DNA of 64,000 bases from Cyclina sinensis (Eukaryota; Mollusca; Bivalvia; Venerida; Veneridae), in assembly GCA_012932295.1 (NCBI GenBank), contig JAAONU010000001.1, positions 23,818,461 to 23,882,460 of the forward strand, written 5' to 3'. Within the stretch, counting starts at the first letter, position 1. The number at the start of each line of letters is the position of its first letter. Below the pieces are notes generated by a model. The model saw nothing but the letters and a program-made list of their open reading frames with translations, did no database searches and was not told the DNA's origin. Positions 1-11,600 of the stretch are shown here, piece by piece. The position numbers and the translations under genes are program-made.

Positions 1-219
1 GTAAACAAGCTGTAATGTTTGATATCTTCATAAACAGTGTCATCCATTTTCAGAACAAAGCTTTTTATACCTGTTGCTGTTTTCAAATTGTCCCGTTTTA
101 ATCCGCACTTTTCTAAACCTATGCTGATGTTATTTTTCCGTGAATAATGAAGATCTCTTCCTTTTTAAACGTCAACTTTCTTTAAAGTTTCATATTTGAC
201 TGCCAATTACTTATTTCAG
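1..219. other. intron end upstream of the CARD-gene last exon
   Basis: No gene is seen here. The stretch is AT-rich and ends in a pyrimidine-rich tract and AG (tatttcag) directly before the open frame that starts at 220, so it is read as the end of an intron on the plus strand. Confidence 0.55.
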
Positions 220-2138
220 GTAGAAAATCGTCATCGAGTGACGTATCCAAATTGTTACATTTGCCTCAAGCACTTCAGAAAAACATCAGCAAATTTACAG
301 AAAATATTGTATTCAACCCGACAAATATCCCAGATGAACTGATTGAATCCGAATGTTTAAGTGAGGACGAATGTAGCGTTATTGCATCGAAATCGAACCT
401 GAAAGACCAAATAAGAATGCTGATTCGCAAAATCAAAACGAGGGGTCCACAGAAGATCGAGAAGTTTCTGGAGATAATTGGAAAAGAGCACCCAGACATA
501 AAACAGGAAGTAAACAAATCGCTTGAAAATATTATCAGTGAAAGTACAAATAAACCAGTCTGTGTAATTTGTGTAATGAGGTCCATTGTAGATTTGAAAG
601 ACGTTGGGGACGATCTTTGGAAAGCAGAAATAATTTCAGACGACATTTATGAAGATATAGTGGAGTGTGAGAACACACACAGCAGTAGGCCAATTCTGTG
701 GGATAATATCATTAACTCCATCAATAATTATAAGCAGCCTGACAAAGCATTAGAGATACTCGTCAGTGCTCTGGAATCAAAATATCAACACATCGTAGAA
801 TACCTGAGGGAAACGCCGGAGAGACCATCTTTAAATTGTTCATGTTGCCGGAGACGCCGTGTGCGCAGCCGACCAGGTTGTTCAGAATTTGGCAGCCAGA
901 CAGACTTAAGTACAACATCAGAAGTTCCAAAAACAGTTCTTCCTAAGACAATATACATGAGCGGTGAGCATCATTCTGATGACAGGCATTCTATAACAAG
1001 TTCGCAAGATCTACTGAGCAGTTCATTCAGAGGAGTGTCATATGAAGCATTAGATAGGTATGACAGTATAGGTAGCGGTTCTGATATCAGTCGAGTGTTC
1101 TCACCGAGGTTGGAGATACAAAATTCCACAGTTTCAAGCACTACATCTGACGTCGTAAATAACAACACAGTGGATCGTAGTAGGCATTCCTCCGGAAAAT
1201 TTATCCCACAAGATATATCACAAAGTGGCGTAAATGTTGATGAACTGAATCGCAGTCTTCCTTTTATTTCTGAGCCCCAAAATTATGTGACAAGTGAATC
1301 AAAAGGGGGTGATGAACAGCGACCAGAACTAAAGCACAGTATAAGCATGCATAGTACTGTAACAATGGTGGCAAATCGCTCCACTGCATCGGGTGAAGTG
1401 ACACAAAGTACGTCATCTACTGACGAAAACCAAAACCAACAGTCGTCCCAGTCAACAGACGGAGTTTTTAGTCCGGACGTTAATATTCCGAATATTCTCG
1501 CTAATTTGCAGCATGAAAAAAGCAATACAGTTAACAAAGAAACAACAAAAGAGAGCAAAGACGAGGAACCTTTGTACGTGAGACAGAAGGCTTACAGAAG
1601 ACGGCGTCACAAATCCTCTAATGATACTGGAGAGGAGGAAGATCAGATTGAAAATCAAGCTTCTTCTTATCTCGATCGTGCAAGACAGAGACGCTATCAA
1701 CGAAAACGCTTTACTAGACAAAAAAGTCTTCCATATGGGGATATAACCCTTATTACAACTCCTCGACCACAGTCAGACCAAGCAGCAGCAAATATTGGTA
1801 CTAGACCTCAAGAATCTAGAAAAAGTAAACAGAGTATGAAGCGTGAACTTCGCCGCCAGCGATCTCAGGGCAAAATTAACACAAATATGGACAGCGAATC
1901 TTTTGAACTGTATGACGTTGAAGATAAGGGTTTAAAGAAGCCGTTTAATCCGTTATGGGGGAAGGACTTCCTACAGCCAAAGTTGTCACCGAAATGGGAC
2001 CACAACCAGGCAAAGCGTTACTGGCAGATGTCACAGCTATATGCCTCGTCTGAAAAGGTTGAGAATGTCAAATCGGACACGGATCTCAGAACTGAAGAAT
2101 TAAGTGATACAATGGCGTATAGTGATTTCACCATTTAA
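220..2138 (+). CDS. last exon of a tandem-CARD protein with long disordered tail
   Basis: The frame opens right after a splice acceptor (AG at 218-219) and runs to TAA at 2136-2138, so this is read as a 3'-terminal coding exon; upstream exons lie outside the window. Numbering from the codon at 252: residues 5-92 have the helix pattern of a CARD (acidic LSEDE turn, then KTRGPQKIEKFLEIIG, the usual RG..a...F core); residues 105-188 look like a second, more divergent CARD (DLWKAEIISDDIYEDI, then KALEILVSALES). A basic Cys-rich patch follows (NCSCCRRRRVRSR, about 195-207). The remaining ~420 residues are Ser/Thr/Gln/Lys/Arg-rich, with no membrane segment and low complexity typical of disorder. 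CARDs act by homotypic oligomerisation in innate-immune or apoptotic signalling; that role is inferred from the fold. N-terminal domains may exist in missing exons, so no family name is given. Confidence 0.72.
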
Positions 2139-3100
2139 TTACTGGCACGAAGTTGCTCACAGACAGTTATCAAAATTTCAGGGAGTTACGATTACCGTAG
2201 TGACTCATGACCAAATATCTCAAAACCTTAACATACTCAACTTTTATTTTACAAGAGAACCTTGCGACACTATTATCTGCGTAAAACGAAGATGAAACCT
2301 GTGAAAATATGAAATTATCAATAGTAACCGTTTACTAGAGCTTGTTTACATTTTTTGAGTTGTGAGGAAATCATTTCGTAACTTCTGAAAGAAAAAAAGA
2401 TTAAGATACACTGAATGGGTGTATGTCGTTTACAGTAAAGAAATGTCGCGTCTTGTTTCGCTTCTTAAACTCATTTGTAGGCAAAGATTTCCACGTCTGT
2501 TGACTGAAAAAATGGCACTAAAATGAACCCTCATTTCTTTCTTGCCACATCATCTTTGTAAAGAAGAATAGACTGAAAGAGATGACTGATAAGTGTCTTG
2601 AATTTTAGATTTAGATTTTCTTCAAGATATATGAATGAATGAGTTTTACATTATGCATTATTGCGTATAATTCATGTTCTATAAATAGATCTGTGACAAA
2701 GTCGTTTGTACATGTATCTCTTTTCGTATTTTATTTTATCTATGTTCCTTCCAAGTTGTGAGTACGTTTATTGGCGTTGCACTGGGTCCTTCAATAGTTC
2801 TATAAATAAGCAATCACAGTACTATTTTCTCCTCTAGTATCCATTTTTCATGATTTTTTTCATGTAAAGTTACATAACCTGAAATACAATTATCATAAAT
2901 AGGGGTGAAAATAATAGGGGTGAAAATAATAACCTGGTGGCTTTGTCAATTTTTTCTCAGTACACATACACATATTTCATTTTGTATTGACGGTGCAGTA
3001 CATGAAACAAAAGGCAAGTGATGATGAGGATATGTAAAGTGTATAAAATTCCTGGTTCCTGTGCAGTTACAAGTAATTTGAGTTACGAGTTACTCGAGTT
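2139..3100 (+). other. 3' UTR and intergenic DNA
   Basis: Non-coding, AT-rich. The proximal part is presumably the 3' UTR of the CARD gene. No canonical AATAAA was found close to the stop. A 17-bp unit (aggggtgaaaataataa-like) is repeated twice near 2900-2935. Confidence 0.4.
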
Positions 3101-3958
3101 TTATTTTTATTTCACCGGAACACAACATGCTCATTGTGAGCTTTTGTGATCGCCTTCTGTCCGTCGTCGTGCGTCGTCAACAGTTTTCTTTTAACAACAT
3201 CTCTGAGGCCGATTACTGGATTTTGACCAAACAACACAGGAATTATCCCTGGGTGGTCCCCTATCAAAGTTTTTCAAAAGACTCGGGGCAAAAAAGGGGG
3301 TTTCAAAAATACAAATTTAAAAAATCTTCTTGTCTGAAACTACAGTGCCTTAGTTTTGATATGTGGTGTGTAACATCATCCAGAGGTCCTCTTCTAAAGT
3401 TGTTCAAATTATGCCTCTGGGATGAAAATTGACCCCTTCCTTGGGGTCTTGGATTTTCCTGATATGTATATACAGTAAAAAAACTTTAAAATATTCTCTG
3501 AAACCCCAATGGCTAGAGCTTAGATATTTGACATCAAACATTGTCTTGTGGACTTCTACCAAAATCATTCAAATTATGGTCATCGGGTCAAAATTGACCC
3601 TTGGGGTCATGAGTTTTCCTTTTGTGTTTACAGTAAAACCTTAAAAATCTTCTTCTCTGAAACACCAAGGGCTACAGCTTAGATATTTGGCATGAAACAT
3701 TGTCTAGTGGACCTCTACCAAGAAAATTAAAATTATGGTCCTGGGGTTAACCTTGGCCCCGCCCCGTGGGGTTATGGGTTTTCCCTATATGTATATAGTA
3801 ATATCTTTAAAAAAAACTTCTTCTCTGAAACCACAAGGGCTGGAGCTAAGATATTTGGTATGAAACACCGCCTAGTAGACCTCTACCAAGATTGTTCAAA
3901 TTATGATCCTGGGGTAAAAATTGATCCCGCCCTAGGGGTCATGGGTTTTCCTTATATA
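3100..3958 (+). repeat. dispersed mollusc repeat with ~165-bp tandem units (truncated)
   Basis: It opens with the hallmark gtgatcgccttctgtccgtc, then several diverged units sharing 'gcttagatatttgg', 'ctctaccaa' and 'tggggtcatgggttttcc'. The same units recur at 41.9-43.8 kb and, inverted, near 7.74-7.98 kb. Short open frames at 3127-3432 and 3429-3644 fall wholly inside the repeat and are not genes. The Tc1-like element abuts its right end. Confidence 0.65.
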
Positions 3959-3960
3959 TA

Positions 3961-5165
3961 CTTAAAGAAAAAAGAAACGCAATTTCTTTAACATCTCATA
4001 TAAATGTGTTTCCTTATGTCTGTGTAGTGAAATTTAATTTTTTGGCAAGTGGTCATTGCTATAGGAATTTACACATACGTTTTATTGAAAGTCGGTCTTG
4101 TGAAAGCCGTGCGTGGCGATATTTCAATTTGAACACGCCGTCAGGATGCTGATGAACGGAATCTCGCAAAGCTGAGTCGCAGCGCAACTTAGGGTGCATA
4201 AATGTACCATATCTAGACTAGTTAATCGTTTGAGAGAGACTGGTAATACTAACGACCGCCCAGAATCAGGACGTCCATGTGCCACTATGAGTCAGGAAGA
4301 CGCGTATATACGCCTAACACTCCTGTGCCATCGGTTTCGTACAGCAACTGAAACCGCAGCCTAGATGAGGGGAGTTCGTGTGAGTGCTAGGACAGTAAGA
4401 AATCGTCTCCCTGCATTCGGCTTTAATGCTAGGAGGCCGTAGGTTGGCTTGCCGCTAACCCGGGATAGACGACGTCTCCGCCTGGAATGGCTCACCGCGC
4501 ACCGTCCGGGCGTATTTTCTTTACGGCAGTGGAGAGAAGTGTCGTTCTCTGACAAGACCACTCATATTCATCGATCGATCTTTGACAGCTGTTTGCTACA
4601 GGGAAAATGTGCTGCAACCGTTCGTTGTCCCATTCGTTCAACGTCACAACGTCAGTTAACAGCACGACAATGCATAGCCGCACGTTGCTAGGATATGCAA
4701 AGTCTATCTAGCCGGCAACAACGTGAATGTTCTGCCTTAGCCGGCTTTCAGTCCCGATCTTTCGCCCATCGAACATCTTTGGGACGTTTTAGATAGACGT
4801 GTTCGTAAACTCAATTTACAGCCGACGTCACATGATGAGCTGAGAAAGGCATTGACTGAGGAGCGGGAAAACATCACAATCAGACAGGTGAACGGTCTGA
4901 TCAACTCAATGCACTAACAAATAAGGGCTGCAATCTCTGCCAACAGTGGCCATATCCGGTATTAGAACTTTGAATAGCGCATTCCACACCCTGACGCCAA
5001 TTAAACTGCCATATCTCACGATATGATTTCTATGATTTCACGAAAAATGACATTGAAACAATACACTTTAGTTGTTAAATCTAGAAACAAGCCATTTACA
5101 TTGTGAATAAATTCACAAACAGATTCTATGCTTAACCTAGAATTACGTTTCTGTTTTTCTTTAAG
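3961..5165 (+). mobile_element. Tc1-like DNA transposon, decayed, both ends present
   Basis: The element lies between TA dinucleotides (3959-3960 and 5166-5167). Its ends form an imperfect terminal inverted repeat: left cttaaagaaaaaagaaacg, right (reverse complement) cttaaagaaaaacagaaacg, differing by one inserted base. It is 1205 bp long, within the usual Tc1 range. The interior reads as a Tc1 transposase with stops and frameshifts, so this copy cannot make its own protein. Confidence 0.85.
4120..4917 (+). pseudogene. Tc1-like transposase pseudogene
   Basis: Broken reading frames give recognisable Tc1 transposase segments in order: a helix-turn-helix region (VHKCTISRLVNRLRETG, then DRPESGRP), SARTVRNRL and FNARRP, PLTRDRRRLRLEWLTAHRP, VSFSD (the first catalytic Asp region, where the expected DES is changed to DKT), and near the C terminus SPDLSPIEHLWDVLDRRV, ending at TAA 4915-4917. 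In-frame stops and at least one frameshift interrupt it, and the central HDNARPH block is scrambled. In an intact family member the protein cuts and rejoins DNA at TA sites; this copy is dead. Confidence 0.85.
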
Positions 5166-5722
5166 TAGCATAAATAAACACTTGGCAGTAATGTAAATAC
5201 TAAAACAAACTTCTTAAATACTGCTATGAGATCATACAATATAGCGTATACAAACTGACACTCTGTTACACAAGCACCACTTGACATATATATGCATATA
5301 ATTAATATATTTTGCATGTATTTATATCATCAAATTCATTTTTATTAGACAGCACAATTTTTATCTAATAAAATGTGCTACTGATATTAAACAAAAGTAT
5401 ACCAATACTTATAAATGCGCAATTTAACTATGCTTTTTAATACAGAGATCAAAGCTTACTCACATAATTTTTAAACAGGAAAAAACCACTGACGGTTTAT
5501 AACAAGTAATATACATATAACTTTGAAAAGACCGTATTGAATCATAATGATAAAAGAATTCATTGTCCACAAAAAGTGTTTCTTGTCCGAAAGCGAAAGT
5601 GACAAGACTCACGAATGGACATTAAGTGTCTATCTGAAAATCAACAATTAGGAAGTAAAAAGAATAAATTATGTCTTAAATGTTTATCTGTATAACAAAT
5701 TAGACCTTGTTTTGAAAGTCCT
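5166..5722. other. non-coding, AT-rich
   Basis: No coding region, RNA gene or clear repeat structure was seen between the Tc1-like element and the LINE remnant. Confidence 0.4.
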
Positions 5723-5723
5723 T

Positions 5724-6500
5724 TCAACTAAACAAGCCAAGTTTTTTCTGTATTTTATGAATTTCTGTATTTTTCAATTCAACAAACTTAAACATATTCT
5801 GCCTTTTCCAGGATCTCTTAGGTATGTTTTGTTCACGTAAGTCGTCGTACATAGAACACTGCATTACAAAGTGATATTCATCTTCTAACAAGTTACAGAT
5901 CATCAACAGGAATACTAGCAGGTTGATTTCATCTACCAGTTTCTACACACAATCTATGGGGAGATAAACAAAGGCGTGAAAGACTTATACGAGACTTAGG
6001 AATGTTAAGAATATCTGGATATGACTGAAATCTAAAAACGGCTACATTTCGGAAAAATAATGCCCTACTTGATTAATTTAATCTAGACTGCCAACCTCGA
6101 ATGAATTGATCTTCTATTCTCTGTTTTACCAAAAATAAGAACAATTTTACATCTCAACAGTGAAACATCCAAGCTTGAATCCTAGTGTAACTAGTAAGCA
6201 CCAGCTTTTCCTGTGAGGATATTGTAAAAGATCGTCTTATGGCATATTGTAAACATTGTTATCATTAGTGCATAATATTTTTTGTCCAATATTTGATGAT
6301 ATCGAAAAATCGTAAATTTTGTAAAGAAAGTCGTCCCAATTCAACTTTAATAAAATCATTTTTTTTACACCTAGAAAACAGATGTAAAATTGCATGTGCA
6401 CTCCCTAATGATTTTCCGGGATGAAATACCCATACTTCACTGCCATAATTTAAAATTGACAGTGCAAGTTTTTCAGATAGATGGAGTTAATGTTCACAGA
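5724..6500 (-). pseudogene. non-LTR retrotransposon (LINE) C-terminal remnant
   Basis: Minus-strand frames contain fragments typical of the end of mollusc LINE reverse-transcriptase ORFs: LALSILNYGSEVWVFHPG, VELGRLSLQNLRFFDIIKYW, then RISLSRL...HRLCVETGR and finally DEYHFVMQCSMYDDLRE, which fits the HxxxxC part of a terminal zinc-binding motif. Several stops and frameshifts separate the pieces and no start or 3' tail was identified. The clade is not assigned. Confidence 0.7.
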
Positions 6501-7740
6501 AATATTCGTATAATAATACAAATATTTTTTCACCTGAAAAATGTCCTTTATGGCTTGACCAGCTAATGTGTTTTGAGCTTCTGTGAAAGTATCAGACGTA
6601 AGACAATACTTAAGTGAACAAATCTACTAACTATTTCTACATCGTTAGTACCACAGTGAAAAGAACTACCATCTGGTTATCTGCCACCTTTTCTAAAAAT
6701 AATTTCTTTGGTTTTCTGAGTAATTACAAACAGTTTCCACCTATTACACAATATTCATATAATAATCAAAGCACTGAGAGAACTGTCAGAAGCGAAAGTT
6801 AAAATGTGTGAAGAGTGTTCTTTGTCGCTGCACATCCTACCCATGTGATAAGAATCATATCAATTCCTTCAATTGCTTTTTTAGATTTCTACTAGAAAAG
6901 CATAATTTTAACATAAAAGTAATGGATATAATCCAAAACTGAACCAAGGTAGAGTCACTGTTCGGATTTCCTTGTAGCTAAAGTGTGACCATTGTATAAG
7001 GTATAAACTCAGTCCCTCAAGTACTTTCTGAGTTGTGACGTACAGATGTGATGAAGGCACTAAGGTCATTTTGGGACTCTATAAGAGCATCGCATGCCGT
7101 TCCAACGCTTGTATGTTACAAATCCAGAAATACCAGTGAAAGTCGCGATATATCTCTCTTGCCGTTATCCTCTTTATTGACAGTACGAGTCAACGACTTA
7201 ATAAAATTTCAAGTATGTTATGGTCCTTTTTTAAAAATTGCTGTTATGCACTTCACTTAAGATGAATAACACTGTGTTTGTGAATGTTCAAAATATTAGT
7301 ATTTATACAAAGTTTATTTTTTGCATGTAAAAAAAGGCATAACTCTAGAACACAGCTCTCTTTCTGCTCACATTTGTGGCTTTATGTGCTGACCTGTTTT
7401 TCAGTTTTATTATACGTTTGGCTTTATCTATTGTCAGCTTGGCAATCGACTCTTAAGTTTCTATTCTTTGAAATAGTTGAAACAGTTGAAATAGATGCTT
7501 TCTCAAAAGCTTGATGGTTCCTTGAAAGGCGCTTTGCAATATCTTAAATGTCACTCACAAGAGAAAATGGCAGAAAATATTCGCTAAGGAATGGTATCAT
7601 CAGGATTGTTTGTTTGCTGTTCTGTCCTGCATGGACTCCACTGCAGAAATGACTGCCTTCAAAAACCCTGGCAAAACCTTTAGTGAACATGTAACATTAC
7701 TTAATACAGAAGTCATACTAAGGCATACAATATGTAAAAT
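6501..7740. other. non-coding DNA
   Basis: Nothing convincing was found. Short open frames (6614-6802, 7048-7260, 7284-7514) have no recognisable domain and no splice context. Confidence 0.35.
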
Positions 7741-8018
7741 CAAGTGACCACCGGGGCGGGCCAATTTTGACCCCGGGGTCATGATTTGAATAAAAGCGCT
7801 AGGCCTTGTGGTTTTTCTGAAGAAAATTTTTAAACTTTTTCCTTTGAACAAATCTGAATGCAAACAATTCGAGAAACATTTCGATGAAGTTTCATCAATA
7901 TCAGCCCAGTAGTTTTTTACAAGAAGATTTGAACTTGCATCTGACGGACAGACGGTCAGACGGACGCCGGATGTTGTGATCACAATAGCTCACTGTAAGC
8001 GCTTGGTCAGGTGAGCTA
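7741..8018 (-). repeat. truncated tandem-core dispersed repeat, inverted
   Basis: Read on the minus strand it begins with tagctcacctgaccaagcg, an imperfect hairpin (ctcac paired with gtgag around a palindromic aagcgctt), then gtgatcac and a cgtccg-rich stretch, then the unit with 'gtttcatc' and 'ccccggggtcat'. This is the same 5' architecture as the element at 41667. Only about 280 bp remain. Confidence 0.6.
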
Positions 8019-8029
8019 AAAAAAGGCGT

Positions 8030-8625
8030 TATTGCAATAGCAAGCGTTGTCAATGAAGTGCAGGTAAGTCCTTCCCGCCATGCGGATGATCATCAATACC
8101 ATGACCGACCTGCCACCGTAACAGTCAAGCTCTGAACAAATGCTGGAGTAAATGTTCATTTCTTCTTCTTCAGACCCTAGCACGTCTGGCTATGAGGTCT
8201 ACACTGAATCTGGACTCGTCAGCGAATAATAATGGTCTACAGTTACTCCGTGTCCGTCTAATATAAACAAGCCACGTTTATACGGTGTTTATAAGGTAAC
8301 GAATGGCTAGTCTTCTGGCATTCAAACCAATTCTCACTGTCGGAATAGAAATACGCATTCCGATCATAATTCGGGAAGTTATTCAGAGGCTTGATGCATA
8401 TCAGAAACGGTTAACCGCAGTCTGTACAACGGTAAACCGGCCACAACGTGTAGTGCCAGACTTGACACGACCCTCAATGTGCAACAATATTGTGTGACTG
8501 CAGCATCCTGGCAACATCGCTCCGAGACACTCAGAGAGAGTTCGCCTCTTGTCTATGGTAAAACCCCGCCTCAAGCATTCCGACCGCTCTCAACACCACG
8601 TCTTCTAATGGCAGTGTTTGCCGTT
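8030..8625 (-). pseudogene. Tc1-like transposase pseudogene (second copy)
   Basis: The minus strand gives Tc1 transposase pieces: DVARMLQSHNIVAH, then IPTVRIGLNARRLAIRYL, then RPLLFADESRFSVDLIARRA, which holds the first catalytic Asp in its normal ADESRF context, followed by a VMV...GRTYLHFIDN segment. Stops interrupt every section. Terminal repeats were not identified. It differs from the copy at 3961-5165, so it is a separate Tc1 lineage. Confidence 0.7.
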
Positions 8626-8629
8626 TTCA

Positions 8630-11600
8630 TTTATTTATTTCGAGCTTAATTACATTATTCCTGGACGAGTTAAATAAAAACTTACATCAAAAGTGAACGA
8701 GTGTCAGATTCTTTTTATCGCATGACCAAAACAACCGTAAATGGTTCTTATTTATTTAACTATACTGAAAAACAAAACATCCACCAAGAAAATAGTTCCA
8801 AAATGAAATGTAAAGGTATGACGGAAATACCGAACATAAAAGAAGTCTCTTTGAAACAATACGTCTAAGTCTATAATCACAATTACATTAAAATGACAGA
8901 ATAAAAAATCTATTTGAAGCAAGAAATAAATGCGTAATGTTTTCTTAGGCGTTATATTACACACATGTAATGTAAAAAAAAGAATGGTTATATTGTAGTA
9001 CAAACGCGCTTGTCATGTGAAAAATCATACTATTGAACTTCTCGAGATGAGAACTACCAATTCGTAGAACCTAAACACAAAAGTTATTAAATGTAAATAA
9101 ACAGTTGATCTTCTTCGGTTCAGAGAAATCCCCTGAAAAGTCATAACATTTCATACGCGGTTTCAGGGTACTGAAAGTTTTGAGTGTATAGAAATGCACT
9201 GACATTTCGTTTCTCTAAAAGTTGAATTTTATCGTTTCTTTGTGTATTTTCAATAATCACTTGCTGCACGGGAGTAAACAAATGCTAACTGCACGAAATG
9301 CACCGACCTCTGTGGTAAGCAGTTATGAACTGCAAGAAACTATATTTTACAAATATGCGTTTGTATAATTCAATTATATGTAGTTTATAAATTCGAGATA
9401 TCATTTGTTTTCGAATGTAATTTATTTAAGTATCTTAGAAAGTTTATGTAAGAAACAAAGCACCCGAGACAAATATACTATACTGTTTTCTTCTTCCTCT
9501 TCTCCTTCTTCTGAGACATTTAATATCTCCGTTATGCCTGATCCGTATACATGTGCGTACATGTTTACGTCCGCATCCTTACTCGTGATGAGCTATTCTA
9601 TTCTGTCTATCCGTAAAAGCCAATTGCATTGACAACTTTAGACATTTAATCACTAAAAATTACATACTGTCAGAAAAAAAAGATCCATGTCTGGAAAAAA
9701 ACTGTAGAAAACGACATACAATAATAATTAACCTTCTTTCTTATGGCCGGACATATTACTGTATGAAAAATAGGAAAATGCAAGCATATCAAGCACGAAC
9801 ATTACACAGGTGCTCGGCGCGTTGATTGGTCAGTAAACTGAAGTTTTTTCATCTAGAATAGGTTTAACTATTTATTATATGACTGTCATACAATTTTCTT
9901 CTCTTCCAAAAAATTTTACTCTATTATATATGTACAATATAAAAAAATTTTCGTAGAGCGGGACGTCAATTTTTTAAAACCATTTTGGATATTCTCTGTA
10001 AAATAATCATCGCTTCTTTTTGACGAGTTTAAACACGAAGAATGGTTGCAAAAAGTTTGAATAAATAAATTAATAAATAAATAAATAAATAAATAAATAT
10101 TAAAGAAGCGGATAAGACCTTTCCCTTATGGGAGTAATCTAAATTAATTTCATGAAATCACTGAAAATCGTAATATATCTCATTCGTTAAAAGCACATTA
10201 TGCACGGACTTCTTGCGAAAAAAACACGGACTTTGTTAATTGTACGATACTTGAATTCATGATTATAATTTTGTAAATCGTTTTACTCGCGAAAACATTT
10301 TTTTTGTAAATAATAAAATGGTTTCAAAGGAATTGAATAGCCATAGAAAACATGTACATTATGCTGTGGTCATTTCAACTACTCTTACAATAAAGGTTGC
10401 AGTTATTATTAATGGGCGCTAAAGGGGATTTAGCATGAGAACTGTTCATATAAAATCAGTTTATCAGATCCAAGATTTATTTTGAACATATACATGTGGG
10501 TTTAGCCATATCTAACAATATTGGGGCCTTCCTCAAAATTATTTTTGCAAAGTCTTTATCACATAAACGATATACCTGACAGTGTATTCCAAGGACACAT
10601 AATGTGCATTACCCGTCTTCAAAATGTGATGGTACCTCTATATTTGAACATTAGTGCCTTTGTATTTTTAAACATATATACAGATATATATCAGAAAATA
10701 CATAACTACCTTGAAAATCAAGAACAATATGTGAAAATGCAAACAATGAGTAAACAATAACTCAATAAAGATAAAAGGACTTTGAGTTCCACAGATCTTT
10801 TTAAGTATATGGTTGATTTAAAGTAAATGATGTTTTCCTGAACTCAATTAATTGAACACAGGGTTCAAGTAAGAATTGTATGGTCAAAGAAATACAGTGT
10901 GCTATTCACCTATTTTGCTAATTTATCACGAATACTCTTGTCACATGGCAAGCTCCACCTGATCGTTTTACATAATGTTTTGGTATAGAACAGTAAGAGT
11001 CTGAGTTCAAGAGGTATCTCTGGTTCGTTCACGTGCTCAGCAGACAGCACTGACACACGGTGCACTTCCAGAAGACGGTTAACTTTGTAACTAAACCGCC
11101 ATGACGTGATCACCGATATACTCCGAAAATCACCTCAGTTTGAATTATTACGAAGACTAGATAGAACTTCTTTCAATATTTTCTGTAATATGGGCGCGTG
11201 ATATTCTGGATTGTTGGTGTATGCTTGAGCCTTATTACCCATGAGTTAACTCTAAAGTAGAATTCCGATGACAGTTGAGCTGAAACGATTAGAGGTCAAA
11301 CCTACGATCCCTTAACATACATGTGATAACTTCGGTAACTCACAACTGGATTTTCAGCTGGATTTTTAGCTTGAAAACTGGAATTTTTTTATCGACTCGT
11401 TTTCGCAAAAAGAAAGACAAGAAGAGCAGAAAAGAAAACTAATGAAGTGTTTTTTGTTAATACATAAAGGTTGCACCACATGCAAAAGGCATAATCTGTT
11501 CCCTTAGCACACTTTCCTATCCATTTATATTCAGATTCCCACTGATGATTGAATTTTTTTTTTTTTTGTCTTTTGAATTTTAGCTTTTGAACCTAAGTCC

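Noticed and set aside
7600..7983. 127-residue minus-strand open frame
   Set aside because: It lies within the inverted dispersed repeat whose copies at 3.1 and 41.7 kb are non-coding.
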